The notes under the pieces: generated by a model
Databases searched by the model: none
What the model was told of the DNA's origin: nothing
Seen by the model: only the letters and a program-made list of their open reading frames with translations
Translations under genes and position numbers: made by a program
Assembly (NCBI GenBank): GCA_963971405.1
Contig: OZ020487.1
Coordinates: 13,675,344 to 13,739,343, forward strand
Length of the DNA: 64,000 bases
Direction of reading: 5' to 3'
Origin: Psococerastis gibbosa
Lineage: Eukaryota; Arthropoda; Insecta; Psocodea; Psocidae
Shown here: positions 32,277 to 43,713 of the stretch, in pieces
Layout of the letters: every line of letters starts with the position of its first letter
Position numbering within the stretch: position 1 is the stretch's first letter

Positions 32277-34090
32277 GTAAGCTTATTATTTGACAATCAT
32301 AACTTAGTGTTTACTTGAATTCTTACAGTACACTCGCACAATCGATTATACCGAAGTTTCACTTCTTACTTTAGTCGTAGAGTAATTAATTAAAATGCAT
32401 TTTATACCCATATTGGTATGAAGTGTACGCCAATGGTACCGGTACTCTTCTGGTTATTGTGCGCTACTTCGAACCTCTTGAGCTAACTGCCTACTGGCTG
32501 TCGGCTAGGATATTAACTGAGACAGTAGTGGTGCCCGAGATATATACATACAGTATGTGTATGTATGTATGCTTTACAATTTTATAATAACTCGCGATAA
32601 CAATAAACAAATAAATAAATGCCTTTTGTTCAATTACTAAGCCAACCTAGCGGAGTTGAGGTTATATAGCCCTCTCTTGCACTCAACTAGGAAGGCCTGG
32701 GACCGCCTCCGAAGCATGGCAGGATCGATATGACACGAATACTACACTATCCCACCGTTATAGGGGTTTGGCTGGTGGGCATGAAAGGAAGAAAGTAAAT
32801 TATATTTATTTTCTACTTGGCGTATTTAGGGCCTTTCGGAGCACTCTTACAACTAACCCAATTGGGTAAGATGAGGCATGGGCAAAATACCCGGTATTTG
32901 AAAACCCGATTCAAAGTGATAATGCACACAGGGCCAGATCTGCTGCTTAGAATCTGTCTTTGGGCACCGGGCCTAAATAGCCGAATGAACTGAAACATAT
33001 TAATACAATACAATAAATATGTAGAAAACACACAGTACAATATGTAAATAATAGAAATAATTGTTGATTGATTGAATATGGTAGTTTATTGTTAATGGTG
33101 TGGTGTCCTGCTGTCCGCAGCTCGCTGTTCCGGGTTTATCGTGGGACGCCATTTTGGCAGTTTTGGCCCCCTGATACGAAGACAGCCTTTATCTGGTGAT
33201 CAATGGACTGCTTATTGCATTGTTGTCAAATTCTTTTCTTCTGCACTGTTAAATGCTTAATTTCTTCCTGTAATTTAACCGATGGAATGGGGAAATGTCC
33301 ATACTATGGCATCGTAACTAACTTTAGTGATTCTGAAGTGTATATCCAAAATTTGACATTTTTTCAGGGCTGAACGGGCTTAGGATATTATATTGTATAT
33401 TGAGCTTTAATGTTGATTAATCGAAAATATCGCCATCAGAATTTAGGTTCGTGCATAAAATGCCTTTCTTTACATTCTCAAGAGCCAATTGGACTATGCG
33501 TTTCACAGGAAATATTCATGCTAGAGCTGTAAAAAATATTGCATCCCTTAGGCTCTGCATTTTGATTTATTATGATATGTGGTATCGATTGGCCATATTG
33601 ATCTCGTTCCTCCGGAGGCACTCACCAACCGGTTTTCCTCCAAATCAATTTCATTCATTGTCGCCGATCGGAATTAGAAAGAGGCATATACCATGTATCA
33701 AAATACTTAGGATAATTTCTTCTAAGGATTGTGGTATATTTGACAACTCATTGATCGATGAAGCAGTAGATCGACCACGGCCTATCAGCCCGGATTCTAC
33801 TGCCTCTTCTTGTAACTAATGTCTTTGTAATTGAATTGTTTGCACGCTCTGACAGGCTCTTGACTATCCCAGCTCATGTAATATTCGTAGCTATTAAATA
33901 TCCGGTTCAAACACTCCTGCCAATTCCGAAGGGAGATATGAAGGCACTAAGTTTTGAGCGCCAATTTAATTCTGAGCGTATGGGCCAGATTGCGGAATCC
34001 GTGTTCAACGGGTCCGAATTAGTCACATTAGCCTATTATGTGTTGCAAAATGTTTCTGGAAAATGGCCTAGTGTATTATACGATATATAA
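32277..34090. other. Long unassigned stretch
   Basis: A CATACAGTATGTGTATGTATG palindrome-like piece near 32550. At about 33773-33800 an inverted match to the dispersed repeat at 11780-11835 (CCCGGATTCTACTGC). The frame 33451-33819 spans this repeat and has no known domain. Confidence 0.45.
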
Positions 34091-34163
34091 CTACTAATAA
34101 CTGCCCCGGTTTCTATTATATCGGTGACAGCTTCACTGGACGCCATTATTGTTTTCTTTTGTA

Positions 34164-34208
<45 letters not shown>

Positions 34209-34850
34209 GGTGCCTCCTTAAGGTAAGGTTCGTTGCGTCGACCTTTGAGATCTATTGCAGCCGCTTAAAGTTAGTATAATGAAAGTTTTGTGTTGGTCGA
34301 AAATTTCGATTTCAATGGAATTACACGTTTTGATGTCCCAGGAACAAAAAAGTGCCCGTAACTGCTGCCGATTTCCATCATACCGGTGACAGCTTCACTG
34401 GACGCCATTATTGTTTTCTTTTATAAGTTAGTATAAGGAAAGTTTTGTGTTGGTCGAAAATTTTGAGTCCAATGGAATTACACGTTTTGATGTCCCAAGA
34501 ACCAAAAAGTGCCCGTAACTGCTGCCGATTTCCATCATACCGGTGACAGCTTCACTGGATGCCATTATGGATTTCCTATTTATAAGTTAGTATAAGGAAA
34601 GTTTTGTGTTGGTCGAAAATTTCGATTTCAATGGAATTACACGTTTTGATGTCCCAGGAACCAAAAAGTGCCCGTATCTGCTGCCGATTTCCATCATACC
34701 GGTGACAGCTTCACTGGACGCCATTATTGTTTTCTTTTATAAGTTAGTATAAGGAAAGTTTTGTGTTGGTCGAAAATTTCGATTTCAATGGAATTACACG
34801 TTTTGAGGTCCCAGGAACCAAAAAGTGATTTTTACGAAATGTCTGTCTGT
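34091..34850 (+). repeat. Tandem array built from the F left end, 157-159-bp unit
   Basis: Units begin GTATAA(T/G)GAAAGTTTTGTG at 34274, 34431, 34590 and 34747; a preceding half-unit ends at 34165. Each joins the F left end (to GTCCCAGGAAC.AAAA) to a non-F piece GTGCCCGTAACTGCTGCCGA and TACCGGTGACAGCTTCACTG. The last copy runs straight into normal F sequence. Inter-copy identity is very high. Confidence 0.85.
34166..34206. repeat. Poly-T run, about 41 bases
   Basis: An uninterrupted T tract between the half-unit and the first full unit of the array. It may be the A tail of a short reverse-oriented retroposon (34207-34270) or simple slippage. Confidence 0.92.
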
Positions 34851-35290
34851 CCAAAAATGAGAACGTACCCATTGACAATATCTTTGTAAACCTACATGCC
34901 GAATCCCAAATCCCATATAATTCTATCGAGAAGTCTGGCCCCAAATAGAGTTACCGACAGGCAGACATTTCGTATTTTTTTTTTTTTTTTTGTGTAAAAC
35001 GTGAAAACATGTAAAACCGTTGGAATCTTGGAATCGATTTTTTCGACCATCACCAAGCTTTCCTTATACTAACAGGAGAGAAGTAAACAAACCCTACTAG
35101 GTCGCTCTCCCCTTGATAGTTTCGTTTTGTGGGCAAAAATATAAATTTTCATGAAAAATTACAAAGGAATATTTTTTCTGTAGAACCATTCTATCGATAA
35201 CATCAACCATGTTTTAGGTGCTTAATATGGTCACAGCCCCAAACAGGTTGCTTTCCTAGGGAAAGTTTTTGGTTTGAAGACAAAATAGGT
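34747..35290. mobile_element. Family F element with an inverted internal copy of its left end
   Basis: The F left end (plus) at 34747 is followed at about 34965-35075 by the same segment reversed, ending AAGCTTTCCTTATAC. F sequence then resumes (GGTCGCTCTCCCCTTGATAG, AAACAGGTTGCTTTCC). The rearrangement makes a foldback of about 100-base arms. Confidence 0.6.
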
Positions 35291-35460
35291 TTATCCGTGT
35301 CCCATTGCCATACATACCATGATATTACACTCAGAGGCGTAAAGTTTTAGAATGATGGCGAGGGCAAAACTAAGTATGATGTCAGGCAGGATAAGGAAAA
35401 ATTGAAAATATAAGAGCAAAATAGCAGGGTTTTACGCATTTTAATAGTAGCACAATTTTT

Positions 35461-35650
35461 TTTTAAAGCTTAATCGCGTACAAACAATTTAATGATCCGA
35501 TTAACCTCTTCAATCGCCTCACTAAGTCATCTAATAGGTACTTGTGTGTCGAGTTGCGAGTGTGTAGATACTCGCACAAGTACAAGTAAGCTACCACCTT
35601 GCCATCGAAGTCGCTTGAAGTATAGCTGTAGATTTTACAAAGCTTAAAAA
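35461..35650 (-). mobile_element. SINE-1 copy with A tail
   Basis: A T run at 35457-35465 marks the A tail. Tail, middle and head blocks are all present through CCTTGCCATCGAAGTCGCTT, the 5' segment in reverse. Confidence 0.72.
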
Positions 35651-35789
35651 ATGAATGCCAATATGCATATTGCTGCAAAGGGGATCATGAAGTATGAACA
35701 ACGTCTTACGATGCTCGAGGCTGGGGGGGGGGGGGAGGGGGGGCAAAGCCCAACTTTACGCCCCTTAACACGTATTGAGTATAGTATTA

Positions 35790-36497
35790 TTGCTTTCCAA
35801 TGTATATGTAGTATAAGGAAAGCTTTGTGACGGTCGAAAAAAAAAAAGTTTTAACGTAATGTCTGTCTGTCGCTCTGTCTATTCATCGATATCCGGGCAA
35901 ACTGCTCGGTCGATTTTGATGAAACTTAGCATGTAGGCTCACAAAAATCATACCTCCGGACTATTTTTTTTATTTTAGGCTTATTTCAGTTTTGGGGGGT
36001 TTTATTCTCAAAAAACTAAAAAAAAACTTATAAAAAAAAAATTTCTCAAAAACGGCTCCAACGATTTCTTTTAAATTCACATTATGTGTTATGTGTTAAC
36101 AAAATGCGGTAGGTCGCTTGCCCCTTGATAGTTTGCTTCTGGGGGTAAAAATTTTCATGAAATACGGTATGACTAAAAAATAATGTTTCTGTGGAACCTT
36201 TCTATCGATGATTTTTGCATTCAGGTATGTTTTATGTGTTTAATAGAGCAACAAAACCAAACAGGTTGCTTTCCCAAAAAAATATTTTGTTCTGTGCAAA
36301 AAATAATTTTTGATGAAATTATTGAAAATTCACGGTCCAATACATTGCGTGCCCTGTCATTGTTACTACTGTTGCAATGTATTGGTCTCTTCGTTCCAGA
36401 ATATGCAATTGAGTTTTAAGGGGTTTTTAATATACTGAGGTGGATAAAGGAGGAGATAAATTGGAAGGCATGTACGTGTTCACGCGCACCGGTTCTT
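35790..36497 (+). mobile_element. Family F element
   Basis: From GCTTTCCAATGTATATGTAG to CACGCGCACCGGTTCTT. It has the TCTGTCTGTCGCTCTGTCT block, ACTGCTCGGTCGATTTTGAT and GGTCGCTTGCCCCTTGATAG. It is somewhat diverged at the right end, where the terminal hairpin has decayed. A G run (35707-35725) precedes it. Confidence 0.76.
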
Positions 36498-37850
36498 AAG
36501 ACTACTGATCGTAGAAATGGCTTTGCTCATTTTCTTGACATAATCATTTACTTATTGACAAATGACCAACCACTCGTAAAAGGAACTCCCTAGAGGTCTT
36601 ATGCTGAAATTGTCGTACCACTGCGAGAGGAAATTTGTTTTCGGACGTTTTATGCAAGTTAACTCGTCGGAGATGAGTTAGACCCTCATTTCCGCTTCAA
36701 TCTGCAACGTTTTCTGTTTTAAATCCACTTATTTTTTTGATTGAGGTCTCCCCCTTTTGGCCCTTTGCTTTCCATGGTCTTTTTCGTTTTAATTTAATCC
36801 TGTCTGCGGGAGAGCGGGGCCTAACGAACCTCTCTGTCGTTAAAAGGATGTCATTGTTGAAAATTGTTTTCAAGGGAAAATGAAAATTGTGAAATTTTAT
36901 TTTGTTACCCTCGCTGTATCTCTGTATTGTGTGTCCCTCTGTATGGATGCTTTGTATGGACACCGGGGCATCAGAGGGAATCAAGTCAAGGACAAGCCAG
37001 GGTCCTGACCCGAATCGAAAAACACTGCTCCGCGCGCATCCTTAATGTTTAGCCCTCGGATTCCAAACCAAATTCTAGCAGCGGGCTACAATGGCGATTA
37101 TTTTAAATCTTAGGATTAAAAATGTAAACAATTATAAAATTTACAAATTACAAAATAATTTTTGAATGGAAAATGCTATTCAAAATTGATTTGTTTGCAT
37201 TTTTTACCCCCAATATTAAGTTGACAATAAACAGCATAGTAGGTCTCAATGACCATGTACATTTTAAACCTGTCAATAGTTGCAAATAGTTGCTGGTTGG
37301 GTGGGAGTTGACAGTTGCTGATGACAACAGACTCGGGTTGGGAACGGTTTATTAAGATTGGGCTATGTCATTTTGGATGTAGAAATATTTCATATGGTAA
37401 AGCAAAAATTACCTGGTCGACAAAAACAGGATCAATACAGGGAGAAACAGGAAGGTTTTTGAGAAATTATTATAAAACCATTCAAAGGCTCCATTCATGT
37501 GAAAAGTAAGTAAGTAAATAGTATATTACAGTTTTTCTTGTGCAGTTTACAAAGTCTACCCCAGTACTAAGTACTCAAAGAGACTTGTATCACTGGGGTA
37601 ATTTCAAGAATACATTAAATTTTAAAGGCTTATTAGAGAACAATTACAATTACTTACGGTCAAAATAAAAATATAAAAAACGATCAATATTAATATTAAG
37701 GCTCTGTTTGAGCCTTAGTCAATGTAAATGTAAATTTTAGAATATAAAATAAAATATTTACAGATGCTGGTCGAGTATAAAATATTTAAGAAATGTTAGT
37801 TTAAAAATACAAAATGAAGTTGAACAATTTAATTTAATTAACAAATTAAA
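36498..37850. other. Unassigned; possible exon edge at 37507
   Basis: A plus frame at 37315-37507 ends ...TIQRLHSCEK with a donor-like GAAAA|GTAAGTAAG. No acceptor or homologue found. 37140-37210 matches the inner block of the 27-kb MITE in reverse. A basic minus-strand frame at 36697-36984 (RIKLKRKRPWKAKGQKGE) is unrecognised. Confidence 0.35.
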
Positions 37851-37954
37851 ATAACAGTAACAGTAAGTACATATAGGTTAAAATACCATTTAACATAATA
37901 AAATAACAGCAACAGCAAGTACGTATAGGTTAAAATACTATTTAAACATTGAAC
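37851..37954. repeat. Two-copy 52-bp tandem repeat
   Basis: ATAACAG.AACAG.AAGTAC followed by TATAGGTTAAAATAC occurs at 37851 and 37903, about 90% alike. Confidence 0.75.
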
Positions 37955-38039
37955 TTAGCAGTGCCAATATAGCCTAAAATAATTATTGGAAAGTGCAACG
38001 GTGAGGCATAGCGAAGCCACAATCGGAGCTAAGAAAGGG

Positions 38040-38215
38040 GTGAGTAATTCAGGCCTGCCCTCTGCCAACGGCTCAGCGGTTTTTGGCCATTGGCAAACTG
38101 GAACACTACCTCGATGTCAACCCATTCCAGCGACAGCCGACAATGAACAAGCTAAGACAAGCCTGCCATTACCACAATGTAGCTTTGTAGTATGACTTAA
38201 CTGAACTTAACTTAA
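38040..38215 (-). repeat. Family C fragment
   Basis: GGCCATTGGCAAACTGGAAC, CTCGATGTCAACCCATTCCA and GCTAAGACAAGCCTGCCATT align to the 6640-6740 part of family C. The plus-strand 69-residue frame here is a repeat artefact. Confidence 0.48.
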
Positions 38216-38424
38216 CCAACTGCGAGTCCAAGTAAATTAATTGTATAAAAGCGACTGCCCCAATAATGAACCTTTAGGTGTGCACCGTTTTTTATTTATT
38301 TATTGTTGCCATGATTGATTACTCTGAGTTTTGATGAATAAATGGGGTTTTTTATACAATATTTGGTCAAATTTTCTACGATTTTGGTCACTTTTTCCTA
38401 CTTTTTGGGTAATTTGAAAAATGT

Positions 38425-38600
38425 TGAATTCCCGCAAAATCCTAGCCCTTCATTAAGGAAAAGGGGCATTGAGGAGCAAAGTAGAAGCTGAACAGAACTG
38501 AGCTGATTTAGAAGAAAAATAAGCTGAACAGAACTGAGCAGATTTAGAAGAAAAATGTACCCCGAAATAAGGGGGGAAAAAACTGGTCTGCACTGCTGCA
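38425..38600 (+). mobile_element. SINE-3 tail fragment
   Basis: GAATTCCCGCAAAATCCTAG, CCCTTCATTAAGGAAA and ATGTACCCCGAAATAA align to the tail of the SINE at 9643-9780. A 32-bp piece (GCTGAACAGAACTGAGC.GAT) is duplicated in tandem. Confidence 0.4.
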
Positions 38601-39114
38601 ACGCTACCTATTGCGCTATGAAACAGATTTGATTTTGGGAGGGTATCAATTTCATGGTTGGCAGAAGTTTTTTTTTTGTTTTTGTATAGATGAAGAGTCC
38701 GTTGTCATGGATTTGCCATGTGTCTAGAGTGACAGTTACAAACGACGAGGTATGGACGGACTGGTGGATGTCAGACCGAAATTAATACCAGGAAAACAGA
38801 ATAAGAAACTCTGCTGGCACGCTGAATAACTTTTTTTAAAGTTCACTCTTGTCCCTGTCAACGCGTTTCATCATATTCTCCGTGAGAATCTCGTCTGACG
38901 TGGAAATGTTGAAGTTCTCCCGATGGGAGATTTATAATTTAATTTCAATAAGCTTCAAATCAAATCAGCAGTGTCAACTTACTGTAGCGTTATCCATATA
39001 CCTATCGTGTCTACCGAATTCAACCACCATTTTCTTCTTCTGCCGGGAGCCCTCTGTCCTTCTATTTTCCCTTTGATTGTTACATGCAGAAGGCGATACT
39101 TTTCGTTCCCCATA

Positions 39115-39429
39115 AAGGAGTCTGCCCACTACACCGTATCATACCATGACCGTAATAGGAACGTGTCAGGCAAAAAAATATTCTTTGTATAGAAAACCAT
39201 GACACTACGCCCACTAGACCGTTCCGTCGACGAGAATATTTTGCCGGTGCCGATACGTTCCGTGCTGTAGAAACTGCGTTACCCCCTTGGTGTCATACGG
39301 GCATCACACGGGCATTAAACGCCGTCGATTCGTTTCAGTGGGCAAAGCAAGCCGTACCGTATTGCTTTCCGGGCTTGATACGTTCATAGCACGGTCATGG
39401 TATGATATGATGTAGAGGGCAGACTCCTT
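39115..39429. mobile_element. TA-flanked MITE inside the LINE
   Basis: 315 bp with near-perfect 38-bp inverted ends: AAGGAGTCTGCCCACTACAC left, AAGGAGTCTGCCCTCTACAT on the reversed right, both running on to ATCATACCATGACCG. It is flanked by TA (39113-39114, 39430-39431), as for Tc1/mariner-type elements. The LINE reading resumes on either side (KLTYFG upstream, GNEKYRLL downstream). The interior is CG-rich, with repeated CCGT.CCGT-type pieces and no transposase. Confidence 0.87.
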
Positions 39430-39648
39430 TACTTAGCCAAAGTATGTTAGTTTCCGTTTCTTAATCGTCAGCAGCAACATGGCTTCTGTAATCATTCGCC
39501 TGAGGACCTCAGCATTAGGGACAGCTTCTCTCCAGGAAATGCGCCGAATTCGTCTCCATAGCTTGTGTCAATCTGTCAAAGCCCATCCATTCACACCATA
39601 TGGAACGAGTGCATAATAAACATAATATTTCACTATTTGCAATCTTAA

Positions 39649-40378
39649 GGCCAAGCCGGAGGGTTGTGACCTTGAGCGTTGAGCGTTGAATACATAGAAA
39701 TATAATAGAACTAATAGAACTGGAGCGGCAGAAGCCATAATATGCTTTACGGGGCACCCGTTAACCATAAGCCAACTATCAGAGATAAGTAACAACGCAA
39801 AAAATATCAAAGTCTTACACATTGCAGCATAGCAAAGCGGATACCTGGAACCGGTCAAAAACTCTGTAGTTTAGTAGTTAGCTTGTGCAGGCTATTTCCC
39901 CGCCGAATTAGTATTATTATTATCTTGTGCAGGCTACACTAGCAGCCATATTGATAACGGTCTCCAGCCACGGGATCGTTGAATATCCATTTTATAAACA
40001 AAGCCCCGCGTCTCGTACCTGTTCCGTATTTGACTTGTATTATTTCAAATAATTGCATTTTTACCTATTTCTGGCGCTTTACTGTCAAATTAAGTGTTGA
40101 GCTTCTGACTAAAGTGCATTTCATTACAAAAGTTGGAGGTTTTTCTTCCCTGTGGGGCACGTAAAAATGTTCTAAAAGGTATGTTTTTAATTGCTTGATG
40201 CACAAATTTTAGACCTAATGTAATTGTAATTTTTGGTTCAGTCAATAGTGTAATCATGTCTACGCGTATACTATACACTTCTATCGATTTTTACTATACT
40301 CCTGCGGTTTAAAACATATATTACGAACCCTCTGCAAGACATTTCCAGGCCAGTCACGTGACCCCCTCCGGTTTGGCC
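39649..40378. mobile_element. TTAA-flanked MITE, copy A, inside the LINE
   Basis: 730 bp between two TTAA sites (39645-39648 and 40379-40382). The ends are GGCCAAGCCGGAGGG and (reversed) GGCCAAACCGGAGGG. It splits the LINE after the frame ending NRWLDL. A second copy, over 90% alike by eye, is at 54001-54717, also between TTAA sites. TTAA duplications are known for piggyBac and a few other superfamilies; the ends do not look like standard piggyBac CCC starts. Non-coding. Confidence 0.92.
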
Positions 40379-41096
40379 TTAAGGTCCAACCACCGATTCC
40401 GACACCGAAGTACTTTCTGCATTTTAATGAAGACATTTCGAGCTTGTTCAATGCGGCTGCGAATTTCCTCACCTCACCTCCTACTCACTGTTTACAATGC
40501 ATCCGAGATACAGGTATTGCTTACATGTACTACAGGCGCACCCTCCAGAACAATATTCAGATTTATCTCTGCCTTCTTACTGACAGCTATCACCTTCGTC
40601 TTCTGCACGTTAATTAAGATGCCCGCATTTCTGCCTGCTTCACTTATTTAATTTAATAGCGACTGCAGTTGTTCTTCTGCTGAAACAACCAGCACATCTG
40701 CATAACGCAGATTGTAGACAATCCCTCCATCGATAACAATGGCTGCATCCAAAGCCTCTGTCATTATCCGCTCGGCATACAGGTGGAACCGGGTGGGTGA
40801 TAACACATATCCCTGCCTGACACCCCGCTTAATGGGTATTTGATTTGACTTCGTGTTTTCCAACAGTTTGATGCCAGTATAAATTAGCAATAAGCTCTTA
40901 GATTCATATCATCGATGCCATCACTAGTTAGGGCATCAGCCTTAGCCTTTATCAAGCCTTATGTAGCCAAAAGTCTTTAATTTGTTGTTTCTAACGCCTG
41001 CTTTCAGCATTTCTGCTATAAGCAACCCTGTCAGCATAGCGGGGGTTTGTTAACTTGAGTCACCCTAAGGGCAGACTCTTTCACCTCGGGGAAAGG

Positions 41097-41720
41097 GGAG
41101 TTGACTGACAGGGTGGACCTCCTGATTATAGTGGATTCCGAACCACTTGGGGAACATGGTGAAGTCACACGATTAAATCGGAGATGACCAGGACTTGACT
41201 CACGTTGACTGACTGGTATAGTCTCGTTAGGCGCCCATTCCATTGACCGGCTAGGGCTATTTCCAAAAACAGTGACGTGGTAGCAGACATTCAAGACTTA
41301 GGTTGCGTTTCCATCGACCTCGCATTGCAGAATGCAAATGACATTGACGGAAATTTCTTTTTATAGAAATCTATTAAAATGTTTGTACTTAGCATTTCCC
41401 ATGACGCCATTTTTTAATTATAGTTTGTTTGTTTGTGATTTTACTGTATGATCATTGATCAATTTTAACTATGACATAGAGGAAAATAAACATTTCCGTC
41501 AATTCTGCAATGCGAGGTCGGTGGAAACGCTACCTAAGTCTTGAATATCTGCTACCACGTCACCGTTTTTGGAAATAGCCATAGCCGGTCAATGGAATGG
41601 GCACCTTATCACGTCCCACCATGTTCCCCTGCCAACGCTTTGCACACTACCAAGTTTGCCGGAGTTTGAAACATGCTCTGCTCTAATGGACTCAAGTCTC
41701 AACATGGTAAGGCCGTTGGC
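41097..41720 (-). mobile_element. SINE-2 copy split by a G-MITE
   Basis: The part at 41110-41194 (GGTGGACCTCCTGATTATAG, TCCGAACCACTTGGG, GTGAAGTCACACGATTA) and the part at 41610-41720 (CCCACCATGTTCCCCTGCC, TTTGCACACTACCAAGTTTG, GACTCAAGTCTCAACATGG) align in order with the intact SINE at 23239-23478. The (TAC)n tail is not preserved here. Confidence 0.68.
41219..41609. mobile_element. G-MITE nested in SINE-2
   Basis: Second copy of the element at 5171-5577. TTAGGCGCCCATTCC to GGAATGGGCACCTTA, with the same inverted arms and TGATCATTGATCA centre. About 25 bases left of it (41195-41218) belong neither to the SINE consensus nor clearly to the MITE. Confidence 0.78.
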
Positions 41721-42244
41721 AGCCTTTAATTTGATTGCTAATATTTTTGTGCTTATAACTAAATCGCAATCTTGCAAATTCGCGGGAAATTTAAATCTAT
41801 ATGCAATATTTAAAACAATCTGTACATTAGCTATTGTTTTGGGGAGTGGATTTATTTTTTAGGCTAATTTCTTATAATTTGCAATATATTGCAATCTTAA
41901 AATGGGATTATTTAAGCAATAAAATTAATTCCTCGGTGTCTTTTTTTTTCTTTTTAGTCAAAAAGTGTCATTCAGGAAATCAGTGGAATCATCATCACTA
42001 TTTCAAATTTTAACACAACGAATCAAATATTGCCCATGCTGCGGATAAGTTGCAATACGTTATTCCATTTTAAAACCGGTATTAAAACGGATGAAATTTT
42101 AAATAATTCCCCGGGTTTGTTATTCATTAAACGAAACGTATGTAAGGCCAATAGTGAAACGTAAGGGGAAATGGCAAAGACAGTGTTTCTACGTTTCAGG
42201 GTTCCAACATAACAATTAGAAAATATCGGCAATGCGGAAAACAA
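41721..42244. other. Unassigned; family D remnant
   Basis: 42110-42245 matches part of the 21.7-kb MITE (GTGAAACGTAAGGGGAAATG). The rest has no recognised feature. Confidence 0.4.
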
Positions 42245-42400
42245 AAAAACAATTCAACCGACAGATAGACAGACGGACAGACATTTCGTTAAAGACCACT
42301 TTTTGGGTTCCTGGAACCTCAAAACGTATAAATCCGTTGGAATCTCGAAATCTATATTTTCGACCAAAGCCTTCCTTATAATAGCGTATAAATAGGAGAA
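42245..42400 (-). mobile_element. Family F fragment
   Basis: GACAGACATTTCGTTAAAGA, TTCCTGGAACCTCAAAACGT and CCTTCCTTATAATAGCGTAT correspond to the left 150 bases of F in reverse. Confidence 0.6.
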
Positions 42401-42852
42401 CATAAACAATCGCAGCTACGGCTTTGTCCCAAGCGAATTTAGCATCAGGTTATTTTAACCCCAGGGATAAAGAATCCTTTTATGTCCGTGCTACGCCTGC
42501 AGGTTCACAGAGTTAAATATTTTTATTTAAAGTATTAGAATTTATTTAAATTATTTATTTATTTCCAATAATAAAGTATACTGTAGAACTTCTCAAGCAT
42601 ATCGTATTGTGTATCTGCACAAGTTCATTTCATATAGTTAATCTATAACTATATTATATTAAACCAAATGTGAAGTATTGCAAACAGCTGCAATCCTAAC
42701 ACACTGCTTCAAAATAATCCCTACATATGAAGTTTTAACAAGATACTGGGAGTTATGAAGCCATACTGACGTATATAGGTATATACGAGTAATCTACTTA
42801 CTACATTATGCTGTGTCGGAAATTACTTTCACTATCGATAGGCTGTCAGTTT
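42401..42852. other. Unassigned AT-rich stretch
   Basis: No feature recognised. Confidence 0.5.
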
Positions 42853-43545
42853 TTGCTTTCTAATTTATACTTAGTATAAGGAAAGCTTTGTGACGGTCGA
42901 AATTTTCGATTCCGAGATTTCAACGGATTTACACGTTTTAAGGTCCCAGGAACCAAGAAAAGTGGTTTTTACGAGATGTCTGTCTGTCTGTCTGTGCGTC
43001 GATCTCCGGGCAAACTACTCGGACGATTTTGATGAAATTCGGCATGTAGGTTCACAAAAATCATACCTCGGATCAATTTTTTTTATTTTGGGCTACTTAA
43101 TTTGGGGGGTTTTATTCTCAGAAAACTCCAAAAAAACGTCTAAAAAAATTATTTCTCAAAAACAGCTCCAACGATTTATTTAAAATTCACATATATTGTA
43201 GTCGAAATGCGGGGGAACGCTTGCCCCTTGATAGGTTGCTTCTGGAGGTAAAAAAATAAAAATAACTAAATTTTAATGAAAAATGACAAAAAAATAATTT
43301 TTCTGCGAAACCATTCTATCGATGATTTCTACCTTCAGGTATGTTTTAGGTGTTAAATTTAAGTAACGAAACTGGACATGTTGCTTTCCCAAAAAACTAT
43401 TAAGTTTTGCACAAAAAATTATTTTTTGAAAAAATGATAGACAATTCGCGCTCAAATGGATTGCGCGCCCTGCCATTATTGCTGTGTGGTAATTTGTTGG
43501 TCTGACCTATCTAGAATCTACCTCACCTCCAGTGACGTTAGCTGG
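42853..43545 (+). mobile_element. Family F element, right end missing
   Basis: The left end TTGCTTTCTAATTTATACTT through the TCTGTCTGTCTGTCTGTGCG block, ACTACTCGGACGATTTTGAT, and on to CCTCACCTCCAGTGACGT. It stops before the terminal hairpin. 171 bases of unrelated sequence follow. Confidence 0.76.
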
Positions 43546-43713
43546 ACAACGCAAAGAATTTGCCAACAGAGAAATTTAAAGAATACTTTACCAGACAAAT
43601 TTTAAAATCCGCCCTTAAATGGAAAACCTATTTGTAACAGAAGCAAATCGTTGTGTAAATAAATATCAAATGGACATCTAAGTTGGATTTTCAACCAATC
43701 GCAATGGTTTTGG

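Larger units (their letters stand above)
38985..41034 (-). pseudogene. LINE reverse transcriptase gene split by two DNA elements
   Basis: Three minus-strand blocks of one non-LTR ORF2. Block 1 (40890-40383) holds RT motifs: IPIKRGVRQG at residues 18-27 of the open frame and RYADV at 62-66, where the usual YADD has lost its second catalytic aspartate. It then continues, with a frameshift, through INVQKTKVIAV and EIRSRIEQARNVFIKM. Block 2 (39644-39432) gives LRLQIVKYYV, GVNGWALTD and, shifted, IRRISWREAVPNAEVLRRM. Block 3 (39112-38985) gives NEKYRLL, KGKIEGQRAPGRRR. The blocks are in correct order for this family. The 5' extent above 40890 is uncertain. Confidence 0.85.

Noticed and set aside
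34166..34206. Pol III terminator
   Set aside because: A 41-base T run far exceeds terminator length and no promoter lies upstream.
40648..40890. Host telomerase or other cellular reverse transcriptase
   Set aside because: GVRQG and YAD(V) context with the downstream RSRIEQAR and PGRRR pieces matches LINE ORF2 order.
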